DNA of 64,000 bases from a virus. The notes under the pieces were generated by a model. That model ran no database searches and was not told where the DNA came from. It worked only from the letters and a program-made list of their open reading frames with translations. The translations under genes were made by a program, and so were the position numbers. This document shows, one piece after another, positions 10,500 through 19,055 of the stretch. How positions within the stretch are numbered: position 1 is the stretch's first letter; each line of letters begins with the position of its first letter. The stretch lies in IMG/VR virus record IMGVR_UViG_3300032235_000776, positions 1 to 64,000 of that record. One strand, given 5' to 3'.

Positions 10500-13400
10500 T
10501 AGTAATCTGTTTCTATATATACTTTTGCTACTTCTAAATTATCTGCTGCAGCTATGGCTCCATTTCTTACTTCTGCTTTAAATGCCATACCTGTATTTGC
10601 AGCTGGTAAATCTGTAGTGTAACTTGTCTCAAGAACTGTAACTCCAGAATGTATGTTTAAAATTCTTACAAATAATTCTGAACCACCTGGGGCCATATAC
10701 ATTATAAGGTCATAACCATGTGTAGTATTGGACCTTAAAGCATTTGCTCCAAGGTCTACTTTTGTTGCAGTTCCTGTACCGTCATTTCTCATAAAGAACC
10801 AGTTGCCGGCACTGTTATCTGCAGCATCATAACCCATTCCACACATATTAGTTAGTGCTGAAGGTTCCCCAGCTAAGGCACCAGTAGATGCACATAGTCC
10901 TACAAACTTTTGACCACCATTTAAGTTTATGTTAGCACCAAGTTGAGCTCTGAAAAAGAATCCTCCAAATCCTGTAGCAGATCCTCTAAACCATTGAGTA
11001 TAAGCTGTTCTCATACCAGTAGCGTTACCAGCCGTAGTAGATGTTTGGAATCTTTTTCTCCACGTAGCTAACCAAGGACTTGAAGATGCAATTGTTTGTT
11101 GAACAGACATAGTTGCAGCTGTAGTAAGAGTTCCTCCTATTGCTGTTGGAGCACTAGTACCTGAAGCAGGAGCTACTAAGAATACTGCATTACCATGAAG
11201 ACCTACTTGAAGAATTGTATCTACACCACTTGGACCTATAATTTTAGGTAAGTGTCTTCCACCAACTATTTTAGAGTATAGTAGTAATCCACCTGTTGGA
11301 GCAGCCGGGTCAGTAGTAGAAACAAGTTTAAGATTATCTCCAAATATCTCAACATTTGCAGCTCCTGATAATCCTCCTACTCCATTATTATATTGAATTT
11401 CTCCTGTTGTTCCTCCTGGAGTTACTGAAGGACCTGTATATCCTGTATACCCAGTTGCTCCAATAGAACCACTTGGACCAGTGTAGCCTGTATATCCGGT
11501 ATATCCAGTAAAATTACCTGGTCCAGTATATCCAGTATACCCAGTAGGACCTATATTTCCTTGTGGACCTGTAAATCCAGTGAATCCAGTTGGCCCTTGT
11601 GGCCCAGTATAACCAGTAAAACCAGTTGCTCCAATTACACCTTGAGGTCCGGTATAACCGGTAAACCCAGTATACCCAGTTGGACCAGTAACATTTGAAT
11701 CTGCTCCGGTATATCCAGTGTAACCTGTGTAACCTGTTGCACCAATTGGACCATCAGGTCCTGTAAAACCTGTGAAACCGATAGGGCCTATTGGTCCGGT
11801 AAAGCCGGTATATCCTGTATATCCTGTGAAATTACCTGGTCCCGTATAACCTGTAGGTCCCGTATAACCTGTAAAATTTCCTGGACCAGTATATCCAGTG
11901 TAACCCGTTGCTCCTTGTGGACCATTAGGTCCAGTGTAACCCGTAGGACCAGTTGGACTAATAACACTAACAGAAGTTACAACAAACGAATAGAATTGAG
12001 TACCTTCAGTGTAGAAGGTAACTGGGTGAGATCCGCCTCCTATGTTTTTAACATAGATTTTAACAATCATTTTGTCTGTTGTTAGAATGGTTGTTGTAGG
12101 TAGTGTAATATCAGTTAGTACTAAAACTGGTGTAACAGCATCGATCCATGTGATTAATACTGAACTAGAAGTTAATATAGTTCCGTAGCCAACCCCTGCT
12201 GAGTTTGCTAACTCTATAGTAACATATGCTTCAAAATTATGACCTGGAGCACCCTTTAATAAATGTAAGTGGAATTGTTGAACACCACCAGGAATTACTG
12301 CAAAACCAAGTTCAGGTGTTAAAAATTCTTGCATTAACCTACTTGTACCCGAACCAATTCCAGTTTGTAACACTGTTTGTTGAACAGCTCCACTAGGTGT
12401 TATTGCTAATACTTTATATGGAGCTACATCAGAGTTTTGTGATTGATTAAAATAATATGTTGCCCCTAATGAAAGTCCATTAGGCCCAGTGTATCCAGTT
12501 GGACCTGTAACATTTGAGGCAGGTCCCGTATAACCCGTATAACCAGTAAAACCTGTTGCCCCATTACTTCCATTTACCCCTGTATATCCAGTATAGCCTG
12601 TTGCTCCTGTTGCTCCTGCACCAGTATAACCTGTATACCCCGTAGGACCAGTTACTGTTGATGCAGCTCCCTGTGGACCTGTATACCCAGTAAAACCTGT
12701 GGGACCTTGACTACCTTGAGGTCCAGTAAAACCAGTTGGACCAGTAAAACCTATAGGACCAGTAAATCCTGTAAATCCTGTTGCACCTCTTGGACCTGTA
12801 AATCCTGTTGGACCAGTTGGTCCAATACTACCATTTGGACCTGTATATCCGGTAGGACCTGTAACTGTTGATGGTAAACCTGTTGCTCCCGTATACCCAG
12901 TATAGCCAGTGTATCCAGTGTATCCAGTACTTCCTTGATTTCCTGTATAACCCGTAAATCCAGTTGGTCCTGTATAACCTGTAAAGTTACCAGGACCTGT
13001 ATACCCTGTATAACCTGTGTGACCAGTATAACCGGTGTAACCAGTAAAATTACCCGGTCCGGTATAACCAGTGGGACCAGTAGGACCATCAATTCCATCA
13101 TAACCAGTATATCCTGTTGGTCCTGTAGGTCCAATAGGTCCACCTGAAGGACCAGTGTATCCAGTAAAACCGGTGTATCCAGTTGATCCAGTATATCCAG
13201 TATGTCCTGTATATCCAGTCATACCAGTATAACCTGTAGGACCGGTAGCACCAATACCAGATATCTTATAATTACCTGAAGCATCGTGTACTCCCCATTC
13301 CTTACCATCAAACATAGCCATTTCACCAGGAACTAAAATAGTTTGAAAAATTACAAATGAAACTCCATTTACATTTTTTCTAAAAATAATAGTACATGGT

Positions 13401-13615
13401 AAAGCTGCATCAGTATTTGATACAACTAAATTATTTATATTTGCTCTTTTAAGACCATCAGGTGGATAGATGGGATTAATAGTAACAGTGCCAGGAACAT
13501 TTACTTTTCCATATGTATTAGTACTATTTAAATAGTCATATGTCAAAGAATATTCAATAACAGCAGCACTGTCAGTAGTTATAGTAAGTGTATCTTTAGG
13601 TGTTATATATAGCAT
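10499..13615 (-). CDS. Collagen-like phage fibre with G-X-T repeats, 1038 aa
   Basis: A structural N-terminal domain (1 to about 118) is followed by a collagen-like block (about 120-378), a globular insert (about 380-550), a second collagen-like block (about 552-730) and a C-terminal domain (about 730-1038) likely to bind receptors. The repeats are [10 protein letters not shown]-like: Gly every third residue, Thr nearly always third and Tyr, Phe or Pro second, instead of the usual Gly-Pro-Pro. It probably forms a trimeric virion fibre. First gene of a minus-strand operon with the hydrolase and glycosyltransferase, driven from the divergent region at 13616-13771. The DNA repeats create many spurious ORFs on both strands. 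Confidence 0.9.
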   Translation of the reverse strand: MLYITPKDTLTITTDSAAVIEYSLTYDYLNSTNTYGKVNVPGTVTINPIYPPDGLKRANINNLVVSNTDAALPCTIIFRKNVNGVSFVIFQTILVPGEMAMFDGKEWGVHDASGNYKISGIGATGPTGYTGMTGYTGHTGYTGSTGYTGFTGYTGPSGGPIGPTGPTGYTGYDGIDGPTGPTGYTGPGNFTGYTGYTGHTGYTGYTGPGNFTGYTGPTGFTGYTGNQGSTGYTGYTGYTGYTGATGLPSTVTGPTGYTGPNGSIGPTGPTGFTGPRGATGFTGFTGPIGFTGPTGFTGPQGSQGPTGFTGYTGPQGAASTVTGPTGYTGYTGAGATGATGYTGYTGVNGSNGATGFTGYTGYTGPASNVTGPTGYTGPNGLSLGATYYFNQSQNSDVAPYKVLAITPSGAVQQTVLQTGIGSGTSRLMQEFLTPELGFAVIPGGVQQFHLHLLKGAPGHNFEAYVTIELANSAGVGYGTILTSSSVLITWIDAVTPVLVLTDITLPTTTILTTDKMIVKIYVKNIGGGSHPVTFYTEGTQFYSFVVTSVSVISPTGPTGYTGPNGPQGATGYTGYTGPGNFTGYTGPTGYTGPGNFTGYTGYTGFTGPIGPIGFTGFTGPDGPIGATGYTGYTGYTGADSNVTGPTGYTGFTGYTGPQGVIGATGFTGYTGPQGPTGFTGFTGPQGNIGPTGYTGYTGPGNFTGYTGYTGYTGPSGSIGATGYTGYTGPSVTPGGTTGEIQYNNGVGGLSGAANVEIFGDNLKLVSTTDPAAPTGGLLLYSKIVGGRHLPKIIGPSGVDTILQVGLHGNAVFLVAPASGTSAPTAIGGTLTTAATMSVQQTIASSSPWLATWRKRFQTSTTAGNATGMRTAYTQWFRGSATGFGGFFFRAQLGANINLNGGQKFVGLCASTGALAGEPSALTNMCGMGYDAADNSAGNWFFMRNDGTGTATKVDLGANALRSNTTHGYDLIMYMAPGGSELFVRILNIHSGVTVLETSYTTDLPAANTGMAFKAEVRNGAIAAADNLEVAKVYIETDY

Positions 13616-13771
13616 TATATAAGAGGAAGCATAAGGCTCCTATTTAAATATACGAAAAATTAAACAAAATATGTAAATAATAAATTTTGTTTAGCTTTTT
13701 AATAATTTATATTACTATATTTGTAAAAGTAAATATTTTTAATTATATTTATTTAACCAATCCATATTAAG
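13616..13771. promoter_or_regulatory. Divergent control region between fibre and late operons
   Basis: Contains GTATATTTAAATA on the minus strand (13653-13641), a copy of the late-type motif found before other structural genes, two inverted TTTGTTTAA-type sites (minus about 13657-13671, plus about 13683-13698), and TATATTTG on the plus strand near 13716-13723. It separates leftward fibre genes from the rightward morphogenesis genes. Confidence 0.6.
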
Positions 13772-14113
13772 ATGGCTACTTTAATTCAAAAAACCCACGT
13801 TCTTCCTAGCTCGTATGATTCTGTAAGATTCCAGATCTACCTGCATGTTTTCTTAACTGACTTCCCCTTAAGTAAAGGTGAAATTAATGCTCTTTCAATA
13901 TTTTATATTAAAGGAATAAATGAAGAAGCAATTGATTCTATTATTTCAGAAAAAATATTTAAAAATAGACAAACAGTTGGAAACTTCATAAGTAAACTTA
14001 CCAAGTTAGGTGTAATCAAAAAGACAACAAAAAAGAAAAAAGAATTTACAAATTTAATTCCAATGGCTGTTGACAGTCAAATTTTAATGAATATTAAGAT
14101 CGGTAATAAATGA
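13772..14113 (+). CDS. Winged-helix/HTH DNA-binding protein, 113 aa
   Basis: The segment GINEEAIDSIISEKIFKNRQTVGNFISKLTKLGVIKK has a helix-turn-helix pattern followed by a basic wing (KKTTKKKKEF). First gene of the rightward morphogenesis operon and next to the divergent promoter region, so it may regulate late transcription; that role is inferred. Its TGA overlaps the next ATG. Confidence 0.65.
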   Translation: MATLIQKTHVLPSSYDSVRFQIYLHVFLTDFPLSKGEINALSIFYIKGINEEAIDSIISEKIFKNRQTVGNFISKLTKLGVIKKTTKKKKEFTNLIPMAVDSQILMNIKIGNK

Positions 14114-14517
14114 ACCCTATAAATGCAAAAACCATCAGAGATATATCACAAGGTATAGCTGATAAAAATGGTGTTTCTAAAAAAGGAGTTGAAGAACTAT
14201 TTAGTTATTTCTATCAGAAAGTAGTTAAAAAGAATCTTCAGAGTTTTGAAAAATCTCAATTTTCAATTAGTCACTTTGGAACATTTGCATTAGTCATGAC
14301 TCCAAAGACTTTAAAATCTTTAGAAGACAGATGTAAAAAATCCTATGCTCATTATGAAGAGGAGTTAAAAGACCCAGAATCCCCGGCTTGGGTATTAAAA
14401 ACTTTTGAATCCTATAAGAATATCATAAAGAATATAGAAAGACTTAAGAAAGAAGATGAAGAGGCACTAATAAAAAAGAAACAAATTAAAGAACAAAGAA
14501 AAGTATATGTTGGATAA
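14110..14517 (+). CDS. IHF/HU-like DNA-binding protein, 135 aa
   Basis: N-terminal helices (IRDISQGIADKNGVSKKGVEEL) and the beta-arm start FSISHFGTFALVM match the HU/IHF fold, which bends DNA. A long charged helical extension follows (EDRCKKSY to the end). HU/IHF-like genes near the TerL/portal block are a recurring feature of crAss-like phages. Overlaps neighbours on both sides, so co-translated. Confidence 0.75.
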   Translation: MNPINAKTIRDISQGIADKNGVSKKGVEELFSYFYQKVVKKNLQSFEKSQFSISHFGTFALVMTPKTLKSLEDRCKKSYAHYEEELKDPESPAWVLKTFESYKNIIKNIERLKKEDEEALIKKKQIKEQRKVYVG

Positions 14518-14815
14518 ACTTAAAAAAATCATAGAAAACAGAAGTCAAATTCTTGAGGGAATTAAAAATTCTGTATTCAAGACCGAGCATACTGAAGAAG
14601 TTGCAAAGGCTAGAATGGATATTTGTAAAACAAATGTATGTGGTTATTATGATCCTGAAGGCAAATCTGAAGCAGCAGTTATAAAAGGTCAACCAAGTTG
14701 TGGTGCCTGTGGTTGCTCTTTAGAATTAAAAACTCGATGCATGAGTTGTAAATGTGGTTTGGAGACATTAAACAAAATCCCGTTATGGGTAGAAATGACA
14801 GAAGAAGATGATTAA
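14507..14815 (+). CDS. Zinc-ribbon-like cysteine-rich protein, 102 aa
   Basis: A helical N-terminus is followed by cysteine pairs: CKTNVCGYYDP, CGACGC and CMSCKCGL, which would bind one or two zinc ions. Such small zinc-ribbon proteins occur beside packaging genes of Bacteroidetes phages, with no assigned role. Overlaps both neighbours by 8-11 bases. Confidence 0.6.
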   Translation: MLDKLKKIIENRSQILEGIKNSVFKTEHTEEVAKARMDICKTNVCGYYDPEGKSEAAVIKGQPSCGACGCSLELKTRCMSCKCGLETLNKIPLWVEMTEEDD

Positions 14816-15560
14816 ATTTTATGATGATACACACTTGTATCTAAATCCGGATAATGTTTCTTATCGAAGCGTGACATCCATACTTAAAAAATTAGAACCC
14901 AAAAAAGATTGGGATAAAATTACTAAAGCCTATGCTAAGAAAAACAACTTAACTGTTGAAGAAGTAAAAGCAATGTGGAAACTTGAAAAGGATAATTCTA
15001 TTATCCGTGGAAAGAAAGCACACACTATGTTAGAGGCTGAAAGTTTATCTCAAGCTGTAGTAATCATTGAGGATAAGGGGGAAATACCGGTGTTTGCTCC
15101 TCAATATGAAGATACAGTCAAAGTAAGTCCAACTATGAAGTTAACCGATGGAGTATATCCAGAGGTTATCTTATGGTTGGATAGTTATAAACTTGCCGGC
15201 CAGGCTGATAGAATTGAAATTATAGACAATACTATCAATGTATATGACTACAAAACCAATAAAAAAATAGATAAAGAAGGCTTTACTAACTACATGGGTG
15301 AGACTGAGAAATTAGTTTTTCCATGTGGTCACTTGGATAATTGTAATTTTAACATATATTCTTTACAACTTAATATGTATGCTTATATGATTAAAAGACA
15401 TAATCCAAAAATGAAAATTGGTAAAATGGAAATTATCCATCTCCTATTTGAAAATCCAGAAGATCCTGAGGAGATTACTAATAGAGTAATTTACGAGGTT
15501 CCTGATCTTCAAAAAGAAATTGGAAATATTTTAAAAGCAATTGAACAAGGAAAAATCTAA
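14808..15560 (+). CDS. PD-(D/E)XK family nuclease (Cas4/RecB-like), 250 aa
   Basis: GKKAHTMLEAE gives the conserved His/Glu of Cas4/RecB-type nucleases, and GQADRIEIIDNTINVYDYKTNK holds the Asp...Asp-Tyr-Lys-Thr catalytic core. Probably processes DNA ends during replication, recombination or packaging. A PD-(D/E)XK nuclease beside TerL is typical of crAss-like phages. Stop and next start overlap (TAATG). Confidence 0.85.
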   Translation: MIKFYDDTHLYLNPDNVSYRSVTSILKKLEPKKDWDKITKAYAKKNNLTVEEVKAMWKLEKDNSIIRGKKAHTMLEAESLSQAVVIIEDKGEIPVFAPQYEDTVKVSPTMKLTDGVYPEVILWLDSYKLAGQADRIEIIDNTINVYDYKTNKKIDKEGFTNYMGETEKLVFPCGHLDNCNFNIYSLQLNMYAYMIKRHNPKMKIGKMEIIHLLFENPEDPEEITNRVIYEVPDLQKEIGNILKAIEQGKI

Positions 15561-16057
15561 TGGAAATATTTGAAATTGAAGATGGAAAAGTAAGGATCAA
15601 TACTAATTGTTTAGTAATACCTGAATTAAAAGCTGTAGTAGATAAATATGATGAACCTTTAATGGCATTAAATTTTATTTATAACATGACAAGTCCTAAA
15701 AGTCCATTTTCAAATCTACCTGAAAATGAAAAAGAGGAAGTAATTCTAATGGATTTTCCAGGGGATTACTCTCCTGAAGATCCAGAAATAAGATTGGCTA
15801 TTCTTAAAATGCAAAAGTTATTTCTCACTCCTACACGTAGATTCTTTTTAAATGCAAAAAAAGGATTGGAAACACTTGGTGAATATCTTGCAACTGCCTC
15901 AATTACAGAGGGTAAGGATAGTAACTTCTCTTCTTTTAACATGGCTCTTTCTAGAGTTGGTAAAACAATTGAGGAATTTAAAAAGCTTGAAAAGATTTAC
16001 GAGGAAGAAACGGAGTCTGCAATTCGTGGAGGCCATAGTCAAGGATATGACGAATGA
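15560..16057 (+). CDS. Conserved hypothetical protein upstream of TerL, 165 aa
   Basis: Mostly helical and acidic, ending in a predicted coiled coil (SRVGKTIEEFKKLEKIYEEETES). Position just before TerL would suit a small terminase subunit, but I see no HTH and do not assign it. It was probably adjacent to terL before the GIY-YIG gene inserted. Confidence 0.55.
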   Translation: MEIFEIEDGKVRINTNCLVIPELKAVVDKYDEPLMALNFIYNMTSPKSPFSNLPENEKEEVILMDFPGDYSPEDPEIRLAILKMQKLFLTPTRRFFLNAKKGLETLGEYLATASITEGKDSNFSSFNMALSRVGKTIEEFKKLEKIYEEETESAIRGGHSQGYDE

Positions 16058-16095
16058 GTTCTAGATTATTTGAAATAATTATTGTATATTAATAT

Positions 16096-16860
16096 ATGAA
16101 AGATAAAATAATTTGTATTTACAAAATAGTAAATTTAACAAACAATAAAGTGTATGTAGGACAAACTAAAAATTATAAAAATAGAATTTATGATCATAAA
16201 TATACTTTAAATAAAAATACTTGTAAATGCAGAAAACTTCAAAATACATGGAATAAATATGGTGAAAATAATTTTAAATTTGAAATAATAGAAACATGCA
16301 CCAAAGATATATTAAGTGAAAGAGAAATATATTGGATTAATTTTTATGATTCTATGAAGAATGGTTATAACCTTGAAAATGGAGGTAGATTAAATAAAGA
16401 ATTATCCAAAGAAACTAAAAAACTTATGTCTACAAATAACCCAAGAGCTTGGAAAGGTAAATTTGGAAAAGAACATAATACTAGTAAAACAATACATCAA
16501 TATAGTTTAAAGGGAGACTACATAGCTAGTTATGGCAGTTGCTATGAGGCAGCCAGGATTTTAGGTAAAAATTATAAATCTATTAATTCATGTGTAAATA
16601 ACTCTTGTAAAAGTGCACATGGTTTTCAATGGACCTATGAATTTTATAAAGCAATAGATGTATATTATATTCCAAAAAAACAAAACTATTATCAAGAAAG
16701 AGCAGTTAATATGCTAGATAATAATGGGAATATTATAAAAACTTTTAACAGTGCAGCAGATGCTCAAAGAGAATTACAAAAAAATAAAAATAAAATATTT
16801 GAAGTGTGTAAAGGAAAAAGAAAACATTGGGCAGGATATAAATGGGAATATAAAATATGA
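16096..16860 (+). CDS. GIY-YIG homing endonuclease, 254 aa
   Basis: CIYKIVNLTNNKVYVGQTKN is the GIY-YIG motif, followed by the catalytic Arg (NYKNRIYDHK) and Glu (LSEREIYWI) region. Two NUMOD-type DNA-binding modules follow (HQYSLKGDYIASYGS and NMLDNNGNIIKTFNSAADAQREL). A free-standing homing endonuclease inserted between a packaging gene and terL, with its own upstream GTATATTAATATA motif. Its TGA overlaps the terL ATG. Confidence 0.9.
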   Translation: MKDKIICIYKIVNLTNNKVYVGQTKNYKNRIYDHKYTLNKNTCKCRKLQNTWNKYGENNFKFEIIETCTKDILSEREIYWINFYDSMKNGYNLENGGRLNKELSKETKKLMSTNNPRAWKGKFGKEHNTSKTIHQYSLKGDYIASYGSCYEAARILGKNYKSINSCVNNSCKSAHGFQWTYEFYKAIDVYYIPKKQNYYQERAVNMLDNNGNIIKTFNSAADAQRELQKNKNKIFEVCKGKRKHWAGYKWEYKI

Positions 16861-19037
16861 GTTATTATAGTGCACCTTTATTTGATATAGAAACCGATAC
16901 TTGGTCCAAAAGAGATTTTGAGACTAAGATGGGAACAATTGACTTTGTTAAATCTCACTTTAAATATCCAAGTGAATATAATATTCAACATGCTGCAGGA
17001 GTATGGAATAGTGAAGCAAAAATCTTTTTAAGTAAGGGTTATTATAATGACTACATTACTAATAGTATTGACTTCCGTAGACACTGGGATTTTGAAAAAG
17101 AAAAATGTAGATTGGACGGATTTATCATTTATAAATATGGGGACTATGAGCAAGTAGTCCCTTCTTTGTATTACTGGTATTTAAACTATACTCCTATTTA
17201 TGATAAGGTAAAGAAGCAAATTACCTTTGCCGGCATATGGGACGGAGACCTACATACTTTTATGGCTCTCCTACTTTGTTTATTGACAGGTAGACACTTT
17301 GCTTGTCTAAAGAAAAGACAGTTTGGTATGTCCTTGAAAATCACTGCAGTACTTCTAAATGGAGTATGGTTTGGTGAAGCAGCAAGGGTAAAAATGTTTT
17401 CTTACTCAGGTGTACACACTGAAAACTCATGGGCATTCTTAGAACAATACAGAGACCACATTAATAAACATTGTGGTTGGAAAAGAGGTTTTGATCCTAA
17501 TAAATTCCTTGACTGGCAAGTTAGAAGAAGGAGAACAGATGGGTCCTATGTAGGTAATATGTCAATTCTAAAAGGACTCTCAACTGAAAAGGATGCTTCC
17601 AAACCAGTAGGGGGTGGTATTACATTAGCATTTGGGGAAGAGGCCGGTATTAATCCTAATCTTGATAAAACCCATGAATACGCATTACCTGCCGTAGGTA
17701 TTGGTGGTTTGACTACTGGTTTACTTATGTATTCAGGTTCTGTGGGTGAATTGGATAAATGTGAACCTCTAAAGAAATTCATGTTTAAACCAGAAGATTA
17801 TGGATTCTATTCATTTGATAATGTTTGTGAAGGAGATGAAGACCTTGGTAGAGTTGTAGGATTCTTTGCACCAGAGTGGTGGAACTACATGGATACTGAT
17901 CCTGATACAGGTGGTATTGTACTTTGTTTTGATGAAAATGGAAACACAGATAAAGAAAAGGCCCTAGCTTTAATTGAAAAGAATAGATTAATTGCAGCTC
18001 AAAAAGAACCTGAGATGTATAGATACTATTGTTCTCAAAGACCTTTATCTATTAAAGAGGCATTCTCCTATAGAAAAGAAAGTATATTCCCGGCTAATCT
18101 ATTAACCAGACAGGACTATAGAATTGAAAAAGGAATGTATGAACACAAACATTATGACATTGAAAGAGATGCAAATGGTAAACCAATATTTGTAAAAGCA
18201 AAGCATCTACCTATTGAAGCATTTCCATATCATCCAAAGAAAGATGAAATACCCTATGGTTGTATTAAAGTATGGGAAGATCCTATACCGGATGCTAAGT
18301 TTGGAACTTATTTTGCAGCAGTCGATCCAATTTCTGTAGATATCTCATCAACATCTGAGTCTTTATTCTCAGTTGTAATATACAAGAATTTAGTAGAAGT
18401 ACAGACTCAAGAAGATGATAAGGTAGTTACATCTCTTGAAGGAGATAAAATAGTAGCCGCTTATGTAGGAAGAAAAGAATCCCTACTGAAAACCAATGAG
18501 TTAGGTGAGATGCTAATTGAGAAGTACAATGCTTTCTCTGTAATTGAAAACAACGTAGATAACTTTGTTAAACACATGATTACAAAACATAAACAAAAGT
18601 ACATGGCAACAAAAGCAGATCTACCTTTCTTAAAAGAGCTAGGAACTAACTCAGAATCCTACCAAGAATATGGAGTAAGAACCAATGCTACAATGTGGAC
18701 TCACTACATTAATAAAATTCTTGAGTATCTCAAGGAAGAATTGGGTGTAGAAAACAAAAGTAATGGAGATAAAATAAGAACAATCTATGGAGTAGAAAGA
18801 ATTCCGGATAGACGATTGATAAAAGAATTACTAAACTTTACAGATACAAAGGGTAACTATGACCAAGTTGTAACTTTAGGATTAGTAATTGCCTTAGCAA
18901 AATCCAGACAGGCAAATGGATTAATTACAAAAGTTAAAAAGGACATGCCTGAACTTAAAAAAGTCAGTTATCAAATTGACAGAAACCCATTTAAAAACAT
19001 TAAAAGTACACGAAGTGCTTTTAAAAATCTAAAATAA
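16857..19037 (+). CDS. terL: Terminase large subunit, 726 aa
   Basis: ATPase and nuclease motor for headful-type DNA packaging. The ATP-binding region is KKRQFGMSLK (about 152-161), Walker B ITLAFGEEAG (about 255-264), and the RNase H-like nuclease begins with YFAAVDPIS (about 485-493), with later acidic residues in VIENNVDNF and DQVVTLGLVIALA. Size and motif spacing fit crAss-like TerL. The start overlaps the GIY-YIG stop, so that gene must not block terL translation. Confidence 0.92.
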   Translation: MSYYSAPLFDIETDTWSKRDFETKMGTIDFVKSHFKYPSEYNIQHAAGVWNSEAKIFLSKGYYNDYITNSIDFRRHWDFEKEKCRLDGFIIYKYGDYEQVVPSLYYWYLNYTPIYDKVKKQITFAGIWDGDLHTFMALLLCLLTGRHFACLKKRQFGMSLKITAVLLNGVWFGEAARVKMFSYSGVHTENSWAFLEQYRDHINKHCGWKRGFDPNKFLDWQVRRRRTDGSYVGNMSILKGLSTEKDASKPVGGGITLAFGEEAGINPNLDKTHEYALPAVGIGGLTTGLLMYSGSVGELDKCEPLKKFMFKPEDYGFYSFDNVCEGDEDLGRVVGFFAPEWWNYMDTDPDTGGIVLCFDENGNTDKEKALALIEKNRLIAAQKEPEMYRYYCSQRPLSIKEAFSYRKESIFPANLLTRQDYRIEKGMYEHKHYDIERDANGKPIFVKAKHLPIEAFPYHPKKDEIPYGCIKVWEDPIPDAKFGTYFAAVDPISVDISSTSESLFSVVIYKNLVEVQTQEDDKVVTSLEGDKIVAAYVGRKESLLKTNELGEMLIEKYNAFSVIENNVDNFVKHMITKHKQKYMATKADLPFLKELGTNSESYQEYGVRTNATMWTHYINKILEYLKEELGVENKSNGDKIRTIYGVERIPDRRLIKELLNFTDTKGNYDQVVTLGLVIALAKSRQANGLITKVKKDMPELKKVSYQIDRNPFKNIKSTRSAFKNLK

Positions 19038-19040
19038 TTC

Positions 19041-19053
19041 GTATATTAAATTA
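19041..19053 (+). promoter_or_regulatory. Late-type promoter motif before the portal gene
   Basis: GTATATTAAATTA, one of several GTATATTTAATTA-like sites placed upstream of virion genes (also 16084, 26594, 34061, 46899 and minus 13653). Lies three bases before the portal ATG. Confidence 0.5.
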
Positions 19054-19055
19054 AA

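Noticed and set aside
10499-13615. CRISPR array or extra genes suggested by dense short repeats and opposite-strand ORFs
   Set aside because: The repeats have a 9-base period in frame and encode Gly-X-Thr; the other ORFs are by-products.
15560-16057. Small terminase subunit
   Set aside because: Position fits but no DNA-binding HTH is visible, so left as hypothetical.
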